A stretch of DNA of 44,103 nucleotides from DASVCS01 sp036381495 (GCA_036381495.1 DASVCS010000043.1:1-44103); one strand, 5' to 3'; shown: positions 34,675 through 43,553, counted from the stretch's first letter. Translations and numbers: made by a program. Notes: generated by a model from the letters alone, not told the origin.

Positions 34675-34710
34675 CGCTGCCGCACGCGCCCGCGCTCGCG
34701 CACGCGCACG
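34675..34710. repeat. GC-palindrome module upstream of the peptidase gene
   Basis: GCACGCGCCCGCGCTCGCGC followed by ACGCGCACGAAACC resembles the second module of copies A and C. It ends 22 bases before the ATG at 34733. Direct repeats of GACGCACCGCGCCGC-type sequence lie just before it. Confidence 0.4.
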
Positions 34711-34732
34711 AAACCGAACGCCCGCAACGCCC

Positions 34733-37717
34733 ATGCTCCGTACCCGACTCACGATCGCTGTCCTCGCCCTGCTCGGCTCGGCGCTGCCGGCCTCCGCGCA
34801 GACGGTCCCCTTCGGAAAGAACAAAATCCAGTACCGTGAGTTCCAGTGGCGGATCCTCGCCGGCGAACACATCGACGTCTACTTCTATCCCGAGGAGGAG
34901 GTCATCGCCCGCCTCGCGCTCGCGTACGCCGAAGAGAGCTATCGCGTCCTCGAGCGCCGCTTCCGCCACCACCCGTTCGAGCGGATCCCGCTCATCGTCT
35001 ACTCATCGCACCAGTACTTCGAGCAGACGAACGTGCTCCCCGGGTTCATCTCCGAGGGAGTGCTCGGCGTCACCGAATACCTCAAGCGCCGGATCGCGCT
35101 CCCGTTCCGCGGCGACTATGCGCAGTTCCGCCACACCCTCCGCCATGAGCTGGTCCACGCCTTCCAGCTCTCGAAGATCACCGAAACCAACACCCTGCAT
35201 CCGGGCCGGCACAGCGCATCGCCTCAACAGGTCCACTGGTGGACCGAAGGTCTCGCCGAGTACTGGTCGAGCGAGCAGACCCCCGAGGACGCCATGTTCA
35301 TCAGGGATATGGTGCTCACCGGCAGGGTCCCCGGGCTGCGCGAGTTCACGCACATGGTCGGCTTCGCCTCCTACCCGCTCGGCGCGGAACTGCTCGGCTA
35401 TCTCGCCCGACGATTCGGCGAGGATTACATCGTCCGGGTCTACGAAGAGTTCTGGCGCTACGACTCGTTCGAGGAGACGCTCGAGGCGGTCCTGGACGTC
35501 GACCTCGACCGACTCGACCGGGAATGGAAGTACGCGCTCCAGCAACGCTACTTCCCCGTCTACGGTGTCCGCTCGCCGCCGGAGGTCGCCGCCGTTCCTC
35601 TGATCTTCGGGCCGGGCGGCAGCTACAAACCGGCGATCCACGTCGGGAGCGCCGACTCGGTGCCGCAACTCTTCTTCCTCTCGGGGCGCAGCGGTCGATT
35701 CGGATTGTACCGGACGCCGCTCGATCGAGGCGAGCGCGGCGTCGAATGCATTCTCGAAGGAGGACGGAGCGCCGAGTTCGAATCGTTCCACGCCTACGAA
35801 TCACGCATCGACGTGAACCGCGACGGCGTGCTCGCGTTCGTCTCGAAGTACCTCGAGCGCGATGCCCTCTTCCTCTGGGACGTGCGCCGCCGCTCGGTCA
35901 TCGGACGCTATCAGTGGCCCGACCTCGTGGGCCTCAAGTCGCCGGCCTGGGATCCCACCGGCTCGCGCATCGTCTTCGAGGGCCTCTCCACCAGCGGCTT
36001 CTCGGACCTCTACATGATCGACTTCCACACGCAGCAGCGCTCCCGCCTCACCGCGGACCGCTACCGCGATGAGGACCCCGACTGGTCCCCCGATGGACGC
36101 ACGATCGTCTTCGCCTCCGACCGGACCATCTTCGGTAGCGACGGCTACACCAACCTCTTCCTCTACGACGTCGCCTCCGGCGACGTCCGCTACCTCACCT
36201 ACGGCGCCTGGAACGATGTCGATCCGCGCTGGTCCCACGACGGCGGTCGCATCGCCTTCAGCTCGGACCGCGCCGGCGTCGCCGACCTCTACGCCGTCGA
36301 CCCCACCGGCGACGGCCGGCGCCTCACCGCCATGACCGGCGGCGCCTTCGACCCCGCCTGGCTCCCCGGCGATGCCGGCCTCGTCTTCTCCGGCTTCAGC
36401 GACGGCACCTTCCGCATCTACCGCTACACCTTCTCCGAGGATACGCTGGCGTATCCGACCATCTCGCTGGCCCACGCCGATACGCTCCGCTTCGCCGGTG
36501 CGCCCGGACCCGCCGCGCGCACCGCCGCCACCGGCCGCCCCACCGGGTGGGTCTGGGAAGAGCTCGATGCACCCGCCCTCGCCGCCGCCGAGGTGCACCC
36601 CTACGATTCCTGGCGGCGCATCTCGCTGGACTTCGCCGGCGGCGACGCCCTCGCCGCACCGGGCGTCGGCGCTGCGCAAGGCGCTCAGTTCCTCGCCACG
36701 GACATGCTCGGCGACCACGTGTTCTTCGGCGGCGTCTCCGCGATCCAGGCCAGCGACATCACGGAGCTCATCGACCGCTTCAGCGGCAGCCTCCTCTACC
36801 TGAACCTCTCGCGGCGGCTCAACTTCGGCATCGGCGCCTTCCGCTTCAACGGCCTCTTCCGCGACATCGACCTCGACCTCTATGAGGAGGAGGCCTACGG
36901 CGGCTACATGGTGGCGAGCTATCCGTTTTCGAAGTTCGACCGCATCGAGGTTCGCCTCGGCATCGAGCGAAGTGATCGTCGCGACGCCGTCGGCTCCGAC
37001 GCGGAGCCCTTCGATCCGTTCGTCGAGCCGGCGGCCTCACGCGACTTGACCCGCAAGGGGATCGTGGCGAGCAACTTCGTCGCCTACGTCAAGGACAACA
37101 CGCTCTGGACCGCGACGGGACCGATCGCCGGTTCACGATACAACCTGACGGCCGGTTTTCTCACCTGCTACGCCTGCTACGCGCCGGGCCCCGGCGGCAC
37201 GGTCCGCCGGCCGGCTTCCGCCGAGAGCTACATCCTCTCGGCCGACTACCGCCGGTACTTCCGGACCTCCCGCCTGACCGCCTACGCCGTCCGCGCGTAC
37301 GGCTTCTACAGCGACGGCACCATCCCCGGCCACGCCGCCCTCGGCGGACCTCATCGGCTCCGCGGATACCCCCGCTTCTCGCTCGCCGGCTCGCGGGTGG
37401 GTCTGCTCAACCAGGAATGGCGCTTCCCGATCCTGCACGGCGCACGTCTCGCATTCCCCTTCGGCGACCTCCGGCTCCCGGGCATCGAGGGCGCCCTCTT
37501 CGCCGACATCGGCGCGAGCTGGCTCGAACACCAGGCGCTGCGCGGTGCGCTCGGAAGCTACGGCATCGGACTGCGCACACCGATCCTCCCACCCCTCGTC
37601 CTCCGCCTCGACATCGGCCGCCGCTTCCGCATCGGCACGCCCCCGCCGGTCTTCCTCGACGGCGACGAGGCATTCCACGACACCTTCGTCGACTTCTTCT
37701 TTGGATACAACTACTGA
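34733..37717 (+). CDS. Outer-membrane protein with zinc peptidase, TolB-like propeller and C-terminal barrel
   Basis: 994 residues, apparently three parts. Signal peptide 1-22 (ending ASAQ). Gluzincin-like peptidase domain (about 30-280) with HELVH at 138-142 and a candidate third ligand Glu172 in WWTEGLAEYW. A PD40/TolB-type beta-propeller (about 290-590) with repeated blades such as DEDPDWSPDGRTIVFASDR and VDPRWSHDGGRIAFSSDR. C-terminal region (about 680-994) resembling an Omp85/BamA-type barrel, with GGPHRLRGYPRFSLAGSR-like segments and an aromatic end (FFFGYNY). The propeller and peptidase would face the periplasm or surface. Function unknown; a secretion, assembly or processing role is inferred. 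Confidence 0.85.
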   Translation: MLRTRLTIAVLALLGSALPASAQTVPFGKNKIQYREFQWRILAGEHIDVYFYPEEEVIARLALAYAEESYRVLERRFRHHPFERIPLIVYSSHQYFEQTNVLPGFISEGVLGVTEYLKRRIALPFRGDYAQFRHTLRHELVHAFQLSKITETNTLHPGRHSASPQQVHWWTEGLAEYWSSEQTPEDAMFIRDMVLTGRVPGLREFTHMVGFASYPLGAELLGYLARRFGEDYIVRVYEEFWRYDSFEETLEAVLDVDLDRLDREWKYALQQRYFPVYGVRSPPEVAAVPLIFGPGGSYKPAIHVGSADSVPQLFFLSGRSGRFGLYRTPLDRGERGVECILEGGRSAEFESFHAYESRIDVNRDGVLAFVSKYLERDALFLWDVRRRSVIGRYQWPDLVGLKSPAWDPTGSRIVFEGLSTSGFSDLYMIDFHTQQRSRLTADRYRDEDPDWSPDGRTIVFASDRTIFGSDGYTNLFLYDVASGDVRYLTYGAWNDVDPRWSHDGGRIAFSSDRAGVADLYAVDPTGDGRRLTAMTGGAFDPAWLPGDAGLVFSGFSDGTFRIYRYTFSEDTLAYPTISLAHADTLRFAGAPGPAARTAATGRPTGWVWEELDAPALAAAEVHPYDSWRRISLDFAGGDALAAPGVGAAQGAQFLATDMLGDHVFFGGVSAIQASDITELIDRFSGSLLYLNLSRRLNFGIGAFRFNGLFRDIDLDLYEEEAYGGYMVASYPFSKFDRIEVRLGIERSDRRDAVGSDAEPFDPFVEPAASRDLTRKGIVASNFVAYVKDNTLWTATGPIAGSRYNLTAGFLTCYACYAPGPGGTVRRPASAESYILSADYRRYFRTSRLTAYAVRAYGFYSDGTIPGHAALGGPHRLRGYPRFSLAGSRVGLLNQEWRFPILHGARLAFPFGDLRLPGIEGALFADIGASWLEHQALRGALGSYGIGLRTPILPPLVLRLDIGRRFRIGTPPPVFLDGDEAFHDTFVDFFFGYNY

Positions 37718-37755
37718 CGTGGGGCGCGGGGAAACCCGAGCGAATCGCCGGGGTA

Positions 37756-37779
37756 GATCGGCCGGGACAGGGGCCGATC
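37756..37779 (+). terminator. Hairpin downstream of the barrel protein
   Basis: GATCGGCC (37756-37763) pairs exactly with GGCCGATC (37772-37779) around an 8-base loop, 39 bases after the stop. No T-tract, so termination would need Rho or be partial. Confidence 0.4.
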
Positions 37780-37844
37780 ATCGGCACGGACACGCGAGTT
37801 CCACCGCCTCGCCGTGCGTGGCGCTCCGCGGGAAAGGAACGTCC

Positions 37845-38570
37845 ATGGCGATGCGGGTTGACGTTGGGCGACGGCGCTCGTATACTCCGCAACTTCGCGA
37901 CACGATTCGGGGCTCTCTTTTCGTCGTCGCACTCGTCGGTTTCGGCGCGTGCGCGACCACGCGCGAGCCGACCGCGGGGCCGGTGTCACCCGCCCTCGAG
38001 CGGGAGGCCCGGCAGACCGCCGCCCCCGGTCCACCGCTCCGCGCCCTCTTCGACTGGCGCGCGACCGAGCGCGATGCCCGGTTCAGCGGACGCGGCGCCG
38101 CGCGGATCCAGGGGCCGCACTTCGCGCGCATCGACCTCTTCGGCCCGCGCGGGGAGGGCGTCCTCAGTGCCGCCCTGGTCGGCGATGACTTGCGGATTCC
38201 GCCCGACGTGGCCCCGACGGAGGTGCCGCCCGTACCGCTCCTCTGGAGCGTCTTCGGCGTCTTCCGGCCGCCGGCCGGCGCTCGTCTCGTCGCCACGCGC
38301 CGCGAGGACGAGCGGACCACGCTCGAATACGCGGACGCAGGCGCCCATTGGCGCTTCGAGTTCGTCGCCGGCCGGCTCCGCCACGCCGAATGGCGTGCGC
38401 CCGACGGCAACCGGCACACCGTCGCGCTCGAAGGCACGGCCGAGTTCGGCTTCCCCGCGAAGGTCGTGTACCGCGATTGGGCCGCCTTCACCGAATTGAC
38501 CTTGACGTTGGATGAGATCGAACGTGTCGAGCCGTTCCCCGAGGAAACCTGGACGCCGGGCGCGCCCTGA
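37845..38570 (+). CDS. LolB-like outer-membrane lipoprotein (tentative)
   Basis: 241 residues. ATG 37845 with AAAGGA upstream. Signal peptide ends in lipobox GFGAC (Cys about 37), then a beta-rich domain: LRALFDWRATERDARFSGRG, HFARIDLFGPRGEGVLSAAL, VPLLWSVFGVFRPP and ALEGTAEFGFPAKVVYRD. The order of curved strands resembles LolA/LolB or DUF4292 folds that carry lipids or lipoproteins, but no decisive motif is visible. Overlaps lptE by 59 bases, so both are probably made together. Confidence 0.6.
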   Translation: MAMRVDVGRRRSYTPQLRDTIRGSLFVVALVGFGACATTREPTAGPVSPALEREARQTAAPGPPLRALFDWRATERDARFSGRGAARIQGPHFARIDLFGPRGEGVLSAALVGDDLRIPPDVAPTEVPPVPLLWSVFGVFRPPAGARLVATRREDERTTLEYADAGAHWRFEFVAGRLRHAEWRAPDGNRHTVALEGTAEFGFPAKVVYRDWAAFTELTLTLDEIERVEPFPEETWTPGAP

Positions 38571-39060
38571 ACGCTACCTCCTCGCAGCGCTCCTCCTCTT
38601 CGGTTGCAACTACGGACTCCGCGGCGGCGGCGGCTTCCCCGCCGACATCGACACCATCTATATCGCCCCGTTCGAGAACCAGACGGTCCGCTTCGAGCTC
38701 GGACAGGAGATCTTTTCCGAACTCATGGAGCAGCTCCCCCGCTCGCTCGGTGTCCGCCTCGCCGGCGAAGAGGTGGCCGATGCCATTGTCCGCGGTACCA
38801 TCACGCGTTACGAGGACGTCGCGGAAGGCTACCGCGACGATCCGGCCGGCCGGGCGCTCGAGGTCGCCCAGCAACAGGTGACCGTCACGGTCAGCGTCCA
38901 GGTGATCGACACCCGGCGCAACGTGATCCTCTGGGAGTCATCGAGCCTCACCGGGCAGGGCCAGTACTCGCCGACCTCGCAGAGCGAGACCGATGGCCGC
39001 GCCGAAGCGGTCGTGGACCTGGTGCAGCGAATCATCGACGGCGCGCAATCTCAATGGTGA
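38512..39060 (+). CDS. lptE: LPS-assembly lipoprotein LptE-like
   Basis: Lipoprotein plug partner of LptD in LPS export at the outer membrane. 182 residues. Lipobox LLFGC (Cys about 32), NYGLRGGGGFPADIDTIYI, APFENQTVRFELGQEIFSEL, then VRGTITRYEDVAEG and VTVTVSVQVIDTRRNVILWE, all typical of the LptE family. Start taken at ATG 38512 inside the preceding gene; no ribosome site, but translational coupling is plausible. lptD is not in the window. Confidence 0.85.
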   Translation: MRSNVSSRSPRKPGRRARPERYLLAALLLFGCNYGLRGGGGFPADIDTIYIAPFENQTVRFELGQEIFSELMEQLPRSLGVRLAGEEVADAIVRGTITRYEDVAEGYRDDPAGRALEVAQQQVTVTVSVQVIDTRRNVILWESSSLTGQGQYSPTSQSETDGRAEAVVDLVQRIIDGAQSQW

Positions 39061-39151
39061 ATCGTCTCGGCGCGTCAGGCCGCGCTGAGGCGCCCTACCG
39101 GGTCGGCCGACGGCTTCGCGCAGGCGATCGATGACCTTGAAGGATGATGTC

Positions 39152-40501
39152 ATGAAGCGATGGGGGGTGCGGCTGCTTCCGGTGCTGGCATTCCTCCTCT
39201 TCGCGGGAGCCGCCCGGGCGGGTGAGGGCGTGTCCGTCGAGCACTTCTTCCTCGTGCTCGTCGCGATCCTGTTCGGGGCCAAGGTCTTCGGAGAACTGGC
39301 GGAACGGATCGGCCAGCCCGCGGTGCTGGGCGAGCTCATCGCCGGCGTCGTGCTCGGCGCGAGCGCCCTGGGCGTGATCCCGCCGGACGGGACGCTGCAC
39401 GAGGTCATCGACCTCCTCGCCGAGATCGGGGTGGCGCTCCTCCTCTTCGAGATCGGGCTCGAAACCGACCTCAAGGAGATGTCCCGCGTCGGGCCGTCGG
39501 CGACGCTCGTGGCGTGTGTCGGCGTGGTCATGCCGTTCCTGCTCGGCTTCCTCTACTGGATGCTCGTCCAGCCGCAGATCGGTACGCACCCCGCCGGGAT
39601 CAGCGAGACGATGGTGGCGATCTTCGTCGGTGCCACGCTCACCGCGACCTCCGTGGGCATCACGGCCCGGGTCCTCACGGATCTGAAGCGGGTCCACACC
39701 CCGGAGGCGCGGGTGATCATCGGGGCCGCCGTCGTCGACGACGTCCTCGGCCTCGTGATCCTCGCCATCGTGAGTGCCCTCGCCGCGGGCGCCACCGTCA
39801 GCCTCCTCAGCATTTCGCTCACCTTCGCGAAGGCGGTCGGCTTCCTCGTCGCGGCCGTGATCGTCGGGACGTCCGTCGCGCCGCGCCTCTTCGGGCTCAT
39901 CGACCGCATGCGCGTGCGCGGGGTCCTGCTCGTCAGCGCCATCTGCTTTGCACTCCTCATCGCGGCCCTCGCCGGGCTCGCGGACTCGGCGCTCATCATT
40001 GGCAGCTTCGCCGCCGGCCTCGTCCTCAGCTCGACCAACCAGTTCGACATGATCGTCGAGAAGGTCGAGCCGGTCGCCGATATGTTCATCCCGATCTTCT
40101 TCGTCTCGATCGGCGCATCCGTGAACATCGGCCTGATCATCCCCGGGCACCCGGACTTCGAGTTCTCCGTGCTCGCCGTCGGCGCCGCGCTCCTCCTGAT
40201 CGCGGTGGTCGGCAAGGTCATCAGTGGGTACTCGGTCGGTTGGGGGCGCAACAAGCTGAGTCACATCGTGATCGGCGTCGGGATGATGCCGCGCGGCGAG
40301 GTCGGACTCATCTTCGCCGACATCGGTCTCGGCCGCCAGATCCTCTCCTCGGAGGTGTTCAGCGCGATCCTGATCATGGTCATCGCCACGACGTTCATCG
40401 CACCGCCGCTCCTCAAGGTCATCTTCCGTCGGGTCGGTCCCGCACCGGCTCCCGCAATGGGTGCCGACGAAGCGGCGCCCGAGGTGGTGGCGTCGCCATG
40501 A
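39152..40501 (+). CDS. CPA2 cation:proton antiporter
   Basis: Inner-membrane Na+ or K+/H+ antiporter of the KefB/NapA type, 449 residues with about 12-13 hydrophobic helices. Family motifs: FGELAERIGQPAVLGELIAG, LLLFEIGLETDL, GATLTATSVGITARVL and GAAVVDDVLGLVIL with the Asp-Asp pair of the ion site, and GMMPRGEVGLIFADIGL. No TrkA-N domain is attached. An N-terminal signal-like hydrophobic stretch ends AARAG. ATG 39152 is favoured over 39131 because AAGGA lies 7 bases ahead. Its TGA overlaps the hemC ATG. Confidence 0.92.
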   Translation: MKRWGVRLLPVLAFLLFAGAARAGEGVSVEHFFLVLVAILFGAKVFGELAERIGQPAVLGELIAGVVLGASALGVIPPDGTLHEVIDLLAEIGVALLLFEIGLETDLKEMSRVGPSATLVACVGVVMPFLLGFLYWMLVQPQIGTHPAGISETMVAIFVGATLTATSVGITARVLTDLKRVHTPEARVIIGAAVVDDVLGLVILAIVSALAAGATVSLLSISLTFAKAVGFLVAAVIVGTSVAPRLFGLIDRMRVRGVLLVSAICFALLIAALAGLADSALIIGSFAAGLVLSSTNQFDMIVEKVEPVADMFIPIFFVSIGASVNIGLIIPGHPDFEFSVLAVGAALLLIAVVGKVISGYSVGWGRNKLSHIVIGVGMMPRGEVGLIFADIGLGRQILSSEVFSAILIMVIATTFIAPPLLKVIFRRVGPAPAPAMGADEAAPEVVASP

Positions 40502-41460
40502 CCTTTCTGCTCGGTTCCCGCGGGAGCGCGCTCGCACGCTGGCAGGCCGACTACGTCCGGAGCCGGCTCGAAGCCGTGCATCCGGGGCTCCGCGTCGAGG
40601 TGCGGATCGTCCGTACCACCGGAGACCGGATCACCGACGTGCCGCTCGCCCGGATCGGAGACAAGGGCCTCTTCACCAAGGAGGTCGATCAGGTCGTGCT
40701 CTCCGGCGAAGTGCACGCCGCGGTCCACTCGTTCAAGGACGTGCCGACCCGGCTGCCCGATGGCCTGACCGTCGCGGCCGTCCTCGAACGCGAAGACCCG
40801 CGCGACGCCTTCGTCACTGCGCCGGGCCGCGCCTCCACGCTCGAGGCGCTCCCGCCCGGCGCGACCGTAGGAACCAGCTCGCTCCGGCGCCGCGCGCAAC
40901 TCCTCCGGTTGCGCCCCGACATCGTCGTCGAGGACCTGCGCGGCAACCTCGACAGCCGCCTCGAACGGGTGAAGGCAGGCGACCGCTACGACGCCGCGAT
41001 TCTCGCACTCGCGGGCCTCCGTCGTCTCGGACGCCAGGCCGAGGTCGCACGGATCCTCGAACCACCGGCCTGGCTCCCCGCCGTCGGACAGGGCGCGCTC
41101 GCCGTCGTCGCGCGCGACGACGATGCCACGACGCGCGCATACCTGGCGGCGCTCGATCACCCGGCCACCCGCGCCGCCACGGCCGCCGAACGCGCCTTCC
41201 TCCACGCGCTCGAGGGCGGCTGCCAGATCCCGATCGGCGCCCTCGCCACCGCCCGGGGCGAGCGACTCCGGCTCCACGGCTTCGTCGCGGCGCTCGCCGG
41301 GACGCCGTTCCTCGAAGCCGACGCCGAGGGCCCGGCCTCCGCGCCCGACGACCTCGGCCGCGCGCTCGCCGCCGAACTCCGGGCGCGCGGCGCCGATGAC
41401 GTCCTCCGCGACGTCCGCGCGCAGGCCGACTCGATCCTGCCGCACGCGAGCGCGCCATGA
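40498..41460 (+). CDS. hemC: Porphobilinogen deaminase (hydroxymethylbilane synthase)
   Basis: Assembles four porphobilinogens into hydroxymethylbilane for heme. 320 residues. GSRGSALARWQADYV at the N-terminus, GLFTKEVDQVVLSGEVHAAV, HSFKDVPTRLPDGL, GTSSLRRRAQLLRLRPD and DLRGNLDSRLERV, the substrate and cofactor Arg and Asp regions. Cys242 in EGGCQIPIG is the dipyrromethane-binding Cys. ATGA overlaps at both ends join it to the antiporter and rfaE2. Confidence 0.96.
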   Translation: MTFLLGSRGSALARWQADYVRSRLEAVHPGLRVEVRIVRTTGDRITDVPLARIGDKGLFTKEVDQVVLSGEVHAAVHSFKDVPTRLPDGLTVAAVLEREDPRDAFVTAPGRASTLEALPPGATVGTSSLRRRAQLLRLRPDIVVEDLRGNLDSRLERVKAGDRYDAAILALAGLRRLGRQAEVARILEPPAWLPAVGQGALAVVARDDDATTRAYLAALDHPATRAATAAERAFLHALEGGCQIPIGALATARGERLRLHGFVAALAGTPFLEADAEGPASAPDDLGRALAAELRARGADDVLRDVRAQADSILPHASAP

Positions 41461-41945
41461 GCCGCCGTGAACCCGGCGGCAAGATCCTCCCGCAGGACGC
41501 GCTGCTGGCGCGCCACGCCCGCCCGCGGGACTGCCGCATCGTCTTCACCAACGGGTGCTTCGACCTGTTGCACCGCGGTCACGTCGAGTACCTCCAGGCC
41601 GCCCGCGCGCTCGGCGACCTCCTCGTCGTCGCGGTCAACACGGACGCCGGGGTCCGGCGACTCAAGGGGCCCGGCCGCCCCATCATCCCCGCGGAGGACC
41701 GCGCCGTCGTACTCGCCGCCCTCGGCTGCGTCGATGTCGTCACCCTCTTCGATGAGGACACGCCCGAAGCCCTCATCGCCGCACTGCTCCCCGACGTCCT
41801 CGTCAAGGGCGGGGATTACCGCGCCGACGACGTCGCCGGCGCGGATGCCGTCCGCGCGGCCGGCGGCGAGGTGATCATCCTCCCGTTCCTCGACGGCCGC
41901 TCGACCACCGACATCGTGCACCGCATCCGCGGAGAGAGCCCATGA
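41457..41945 (+). CDS. rfaE2: D-glycero-beta-D-manno-heptose 1-phosphate adenylyltransferase
   Basis: Adenylates heptose 1-phosphate to ADP-heptose; corresponds to the C-terminal half of E. coli HldE. 162 residues. Nucleotidyltransferase motif TNGCFDLLHRGHVEYLQAAR (HxGH as HRGH), VNTDAGVRRLKGPGRPI, and LVKGGDYRADDV. Completes the pathway begun by rfaE1 at 7268. Starts in an ATGA overlap with hemC and ends in one with rph. Confidence 0.95.
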   Translation: MSRREPGGKILPQDALLARHARPRDCRIVFTNGCFDLLHRGHVEYLQAARALGDLLVVAVNTDAGVRRLKGPGRPIIPAEDRAVVLAALGCVDVVTLFDEDTPEALIAALLPDVLVKGGDYRADDVAGADAVRAAGGEVIILPFLDGRSTTDIVHRIRGESP

Positions 41946-42664
41946 ACCGTCCCGCCCCCCGCACAGGCCGGCGGAACGATCAGTTGCGTCCCATCCACCT
42001 CGAACGCGGCGTCGCCCCGTTCGCCGAGGGATCCTGCCTGATCGCCGCGGGCGAGACCCGCGTGCTCTGCACCGCGACAGTCCAGGACGGCGTCCCCGAC
42101 TGGCGCCGCGGCGCCGGCGCCGGCTGGATCACTGCCGAATACGCCATGCTCCCGCGCGCGACCTCCCGACGCACGGCCCGCGAACGCGGAAAGGTCGGCG
42201 GACGCACCCAGGAGATTCAGCGCATCATCGGCCGCTCGCTCCGCGCCGCCGTCGACCTCGCCGCCCTCGGTGAGCGCACCATCCTCATCGACTGCGACGT
42301 GCTCGTCGCCGATGGCGGCACGCGCACCGCCGCCATTACCGGCGCCGCCGTCGCCCTCCACGACGCCTGCCGCTGGCTCGTCGACCAGCACGCGCTCGAG
42401 CGCACGCCCATGCGCGAGCTCGTCACTGCCGTCAGCGTCGGCGTCGTCGGCGGCGAACCCCGCCTCGACCTCGAATACGTCGAGGACGTCGCCGCCGACG
42501 TCGACATGAACATCGTCGCCCTGGAGTCCGGCCTCCTCGTCGAGATTCAGGGAACCGCCGAACGCAAGGGGTTCTCCCGCGACCGCCTCGACCAGCTCAT
42601 CGACCTCGGCCTCGCCGGCATCGACGGGCTCCTCCGCGCCCAGCACGCGGCCATCCGCGCCTGA
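41942..42664 (+). CDS. rph: Ribonuclease PH
   Basis: Phosphorolytic 3' exonuclease that trims tRNA precursors. 240 residues, standard size. GSCLIAAGETRVLCTATVQD, AEYAMLPRATSRRTARERGK, GRTQEIQRIIGRSLRAAVDL, LIDCDVLVADGGTRTAAITG and EIQGTAERKGFSRDRLDQLI cover the conserved RNase PH fold. Starts by ATGA overlap with rfaE2; rdgB begins 2 bases after its stop, the common rph-rdgB order. Confidence 0.97.
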   Translation: MNRPAPRTGRRNDQLRPIHLERGVAPFAEGSCLIAAGETRVLCTATVQDGVPDWRRGAGAGWITAEYAMLPRATSRRTARERGKVGGRTQEIQRIIGRSLRAAVDLAALGERTILIDCDVLVADGGTRTAAITGAAVALHDACRWLVDQHALERTPMRELVTAVSVGVVGGEPRLDLEYVEDVAADVDMNIVALESGLLVEIQGTAERKGFSRDRLDQLIDLGLAGIDGLLRAQHAAIRA

Positions 42665-42666
42665 TC

Positions 42667-43296
42667 ATGCGAATCCTTCTCGCCACCCGAAACGCAGACA
42701 AGGCCCGCGAGATCCGCCAGATCCTCGCTCCCATCCCGGACCTCCAACTCGTCACCCTCGACCAGGCCGGAATCCCCCGAACCCCCGACGAAGACGCCAT
42801 CGAGGTCCACAACACCTTCCACGAAACCGCCCTCGCCAAGGCCGCCTACTTCGCCCGCCGTGCCGACGGCCCCACGCTCGCCGATGACTCGGGGCTCGCC
42901 GTCGATGCCCTCCACGGCGCACCGGGCGTCCGCAGCAAACGCTTCTCCGGCCGCACCGACCTCTCCGGCACCGCCCTGGACGACGCCAATAATCAGCTCC
43001 TCCTCGAACGCCTCCGCGACGTCCCCGACCCGCAGAGAACCGCCCACTACGTTTGCGCCGTCGCCCTCGCCGCCCCCGATGCCACGCCCCTCGTCTCCAT
43101 CGGAACCTGCGCCGGCACCATCACACGCACCCCCCGCGGAACCGCCGGTTTCGGCTATGACCCGCTCTTCCTTTTCCCCACCCTCGGCGTTACTTTTGCA
43201 GAGATGACGGCGGACGAGAAGAACCGCCGCAGCCATCGCGCGCGCGCCCTCCGCGCCCTCGCCGCGCGCCTCGCGCAGCACCCGGCACGGGGTTGA
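42667..43296 (+). CDS. rdgB: XTP/dITP diphosphatase (non-canonical purine NTP pyrophosphatase)
   Basis: Removes deaminated purine nucleoside triphosphates. 209 residues. LLATRNADKAREIRQIL, FHETALAKAAYFARRADGPT, LADDSGLAVDALHGAPGVRS and GTAGFGYDPLFLFPTLG, the family's core, with the metal-binding Glu/Asp pairs. End of the compact run hemC-rfaE2-rph-rdgB; the tRNA cluster begins 38 bases downstream. Confidence 0.96.
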   Translation: MRILLATRNADKAREIRQILAPIPDLQLVTLDQAGIPRTPDEDAIEVHNTFHETALAKAAYFARRADGPTLADDSGLAVDALHGAPGVRSKRFSGRTDLSGTALDDANNQLLLERLRDVPDPQRTAHYVCAVALAAPDATPLVSIGTCAGTITRTPRGTAGFGYDPLFLFPTLGVTFAEMTADEKNRRSHRARALRALAARLAQHPARG

Positions 43297-43334
43297 CGAC
43301 GCCGCCCGCCTCCGCTAAAATTACAGGCTCCCGG

Positions 43335-43409
43335 CGGGGCGTGGCGCAGTCTGGTTAGCGCGCCTGCTTTGGGAGCAGGAGGTCCTCGGTTCAAATCCGA
43401 GCGCCCCGA
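43335..43409 (+). tRNA. tRNA-Pro (anticodon TGG)
   Basis: Acceptor CGGGGCG/CGCCCCG, anticodon stem CCTGC/GCAGG around TTTGGGA, T arm CTCGG/CCGAG around TTCAAAT, discriminator A. CCA is not encoded. Confidence 0.96.
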
Positions 43410-43442
43410 CTTCCCCGGGGCCCGCGCCCCGGAACTTGATCG

Positions 43443-43516
43443 GCGCCCGTAGCTCAGCTGGATAGAGCAGCGGCCTTCTAAGCCGCGGGTCATAGGTTCG
43501 AATCCTATCGGGCGCG
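43443..43516 (+). tRNA. tRNA-Arg (anticodon TCT)
   Basis: Acceptor GCGCCCG/CGGGCGC, anticodon stem CGGC/GCCG with loop containing TCT, T arm ATAGG/CCTAT around TTCGAAT, discriminator G. CCA is not encoded. Confidence 0.96.
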
Positions 43517-43553
43517 CTTTCGGTAGCGCTGCTGCCGTCGGGAACCGACTCAC

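Larger units (their letters stand above)
34253..34732. other. 480-bp repeat-rich intergenic region
   Basis: Contains copies B and C of the dispersed repeat, an inverted 16-mer, GC-palindrome modules and a near-palindromic pair of GGGCGCCCCG blocks (about 34400-34434). ORFs predicted here are shadows of the repeats (reading frames of the 16-mer). The promoter of the downstream peptidase gene must lie inside or just after it, but I see no convincing -35/-10; TTGATATAAT at 34458-34467 is the best AT-rich candidate. Confidence 0.6.

Noticed and set aside
34280..34972. A 230-codon minus-strand frame over the repeat region
   Set aside because: It consists of translated repeats and the reverse of the peptidase gene start, with no domain resemblance.
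39095..40537. A 480-codon minus-strand frame rich in Asp/Glu/His
   Set aside because: Exact antisense of the CPA2 antiporter; composition reflects complementing hydrophobic codons.
7268..41945. rfaE1 and rfaE2 as a broken fused hldE
   Set aside because: Each is complete for its own family and many bacteria encode the two activities separately.
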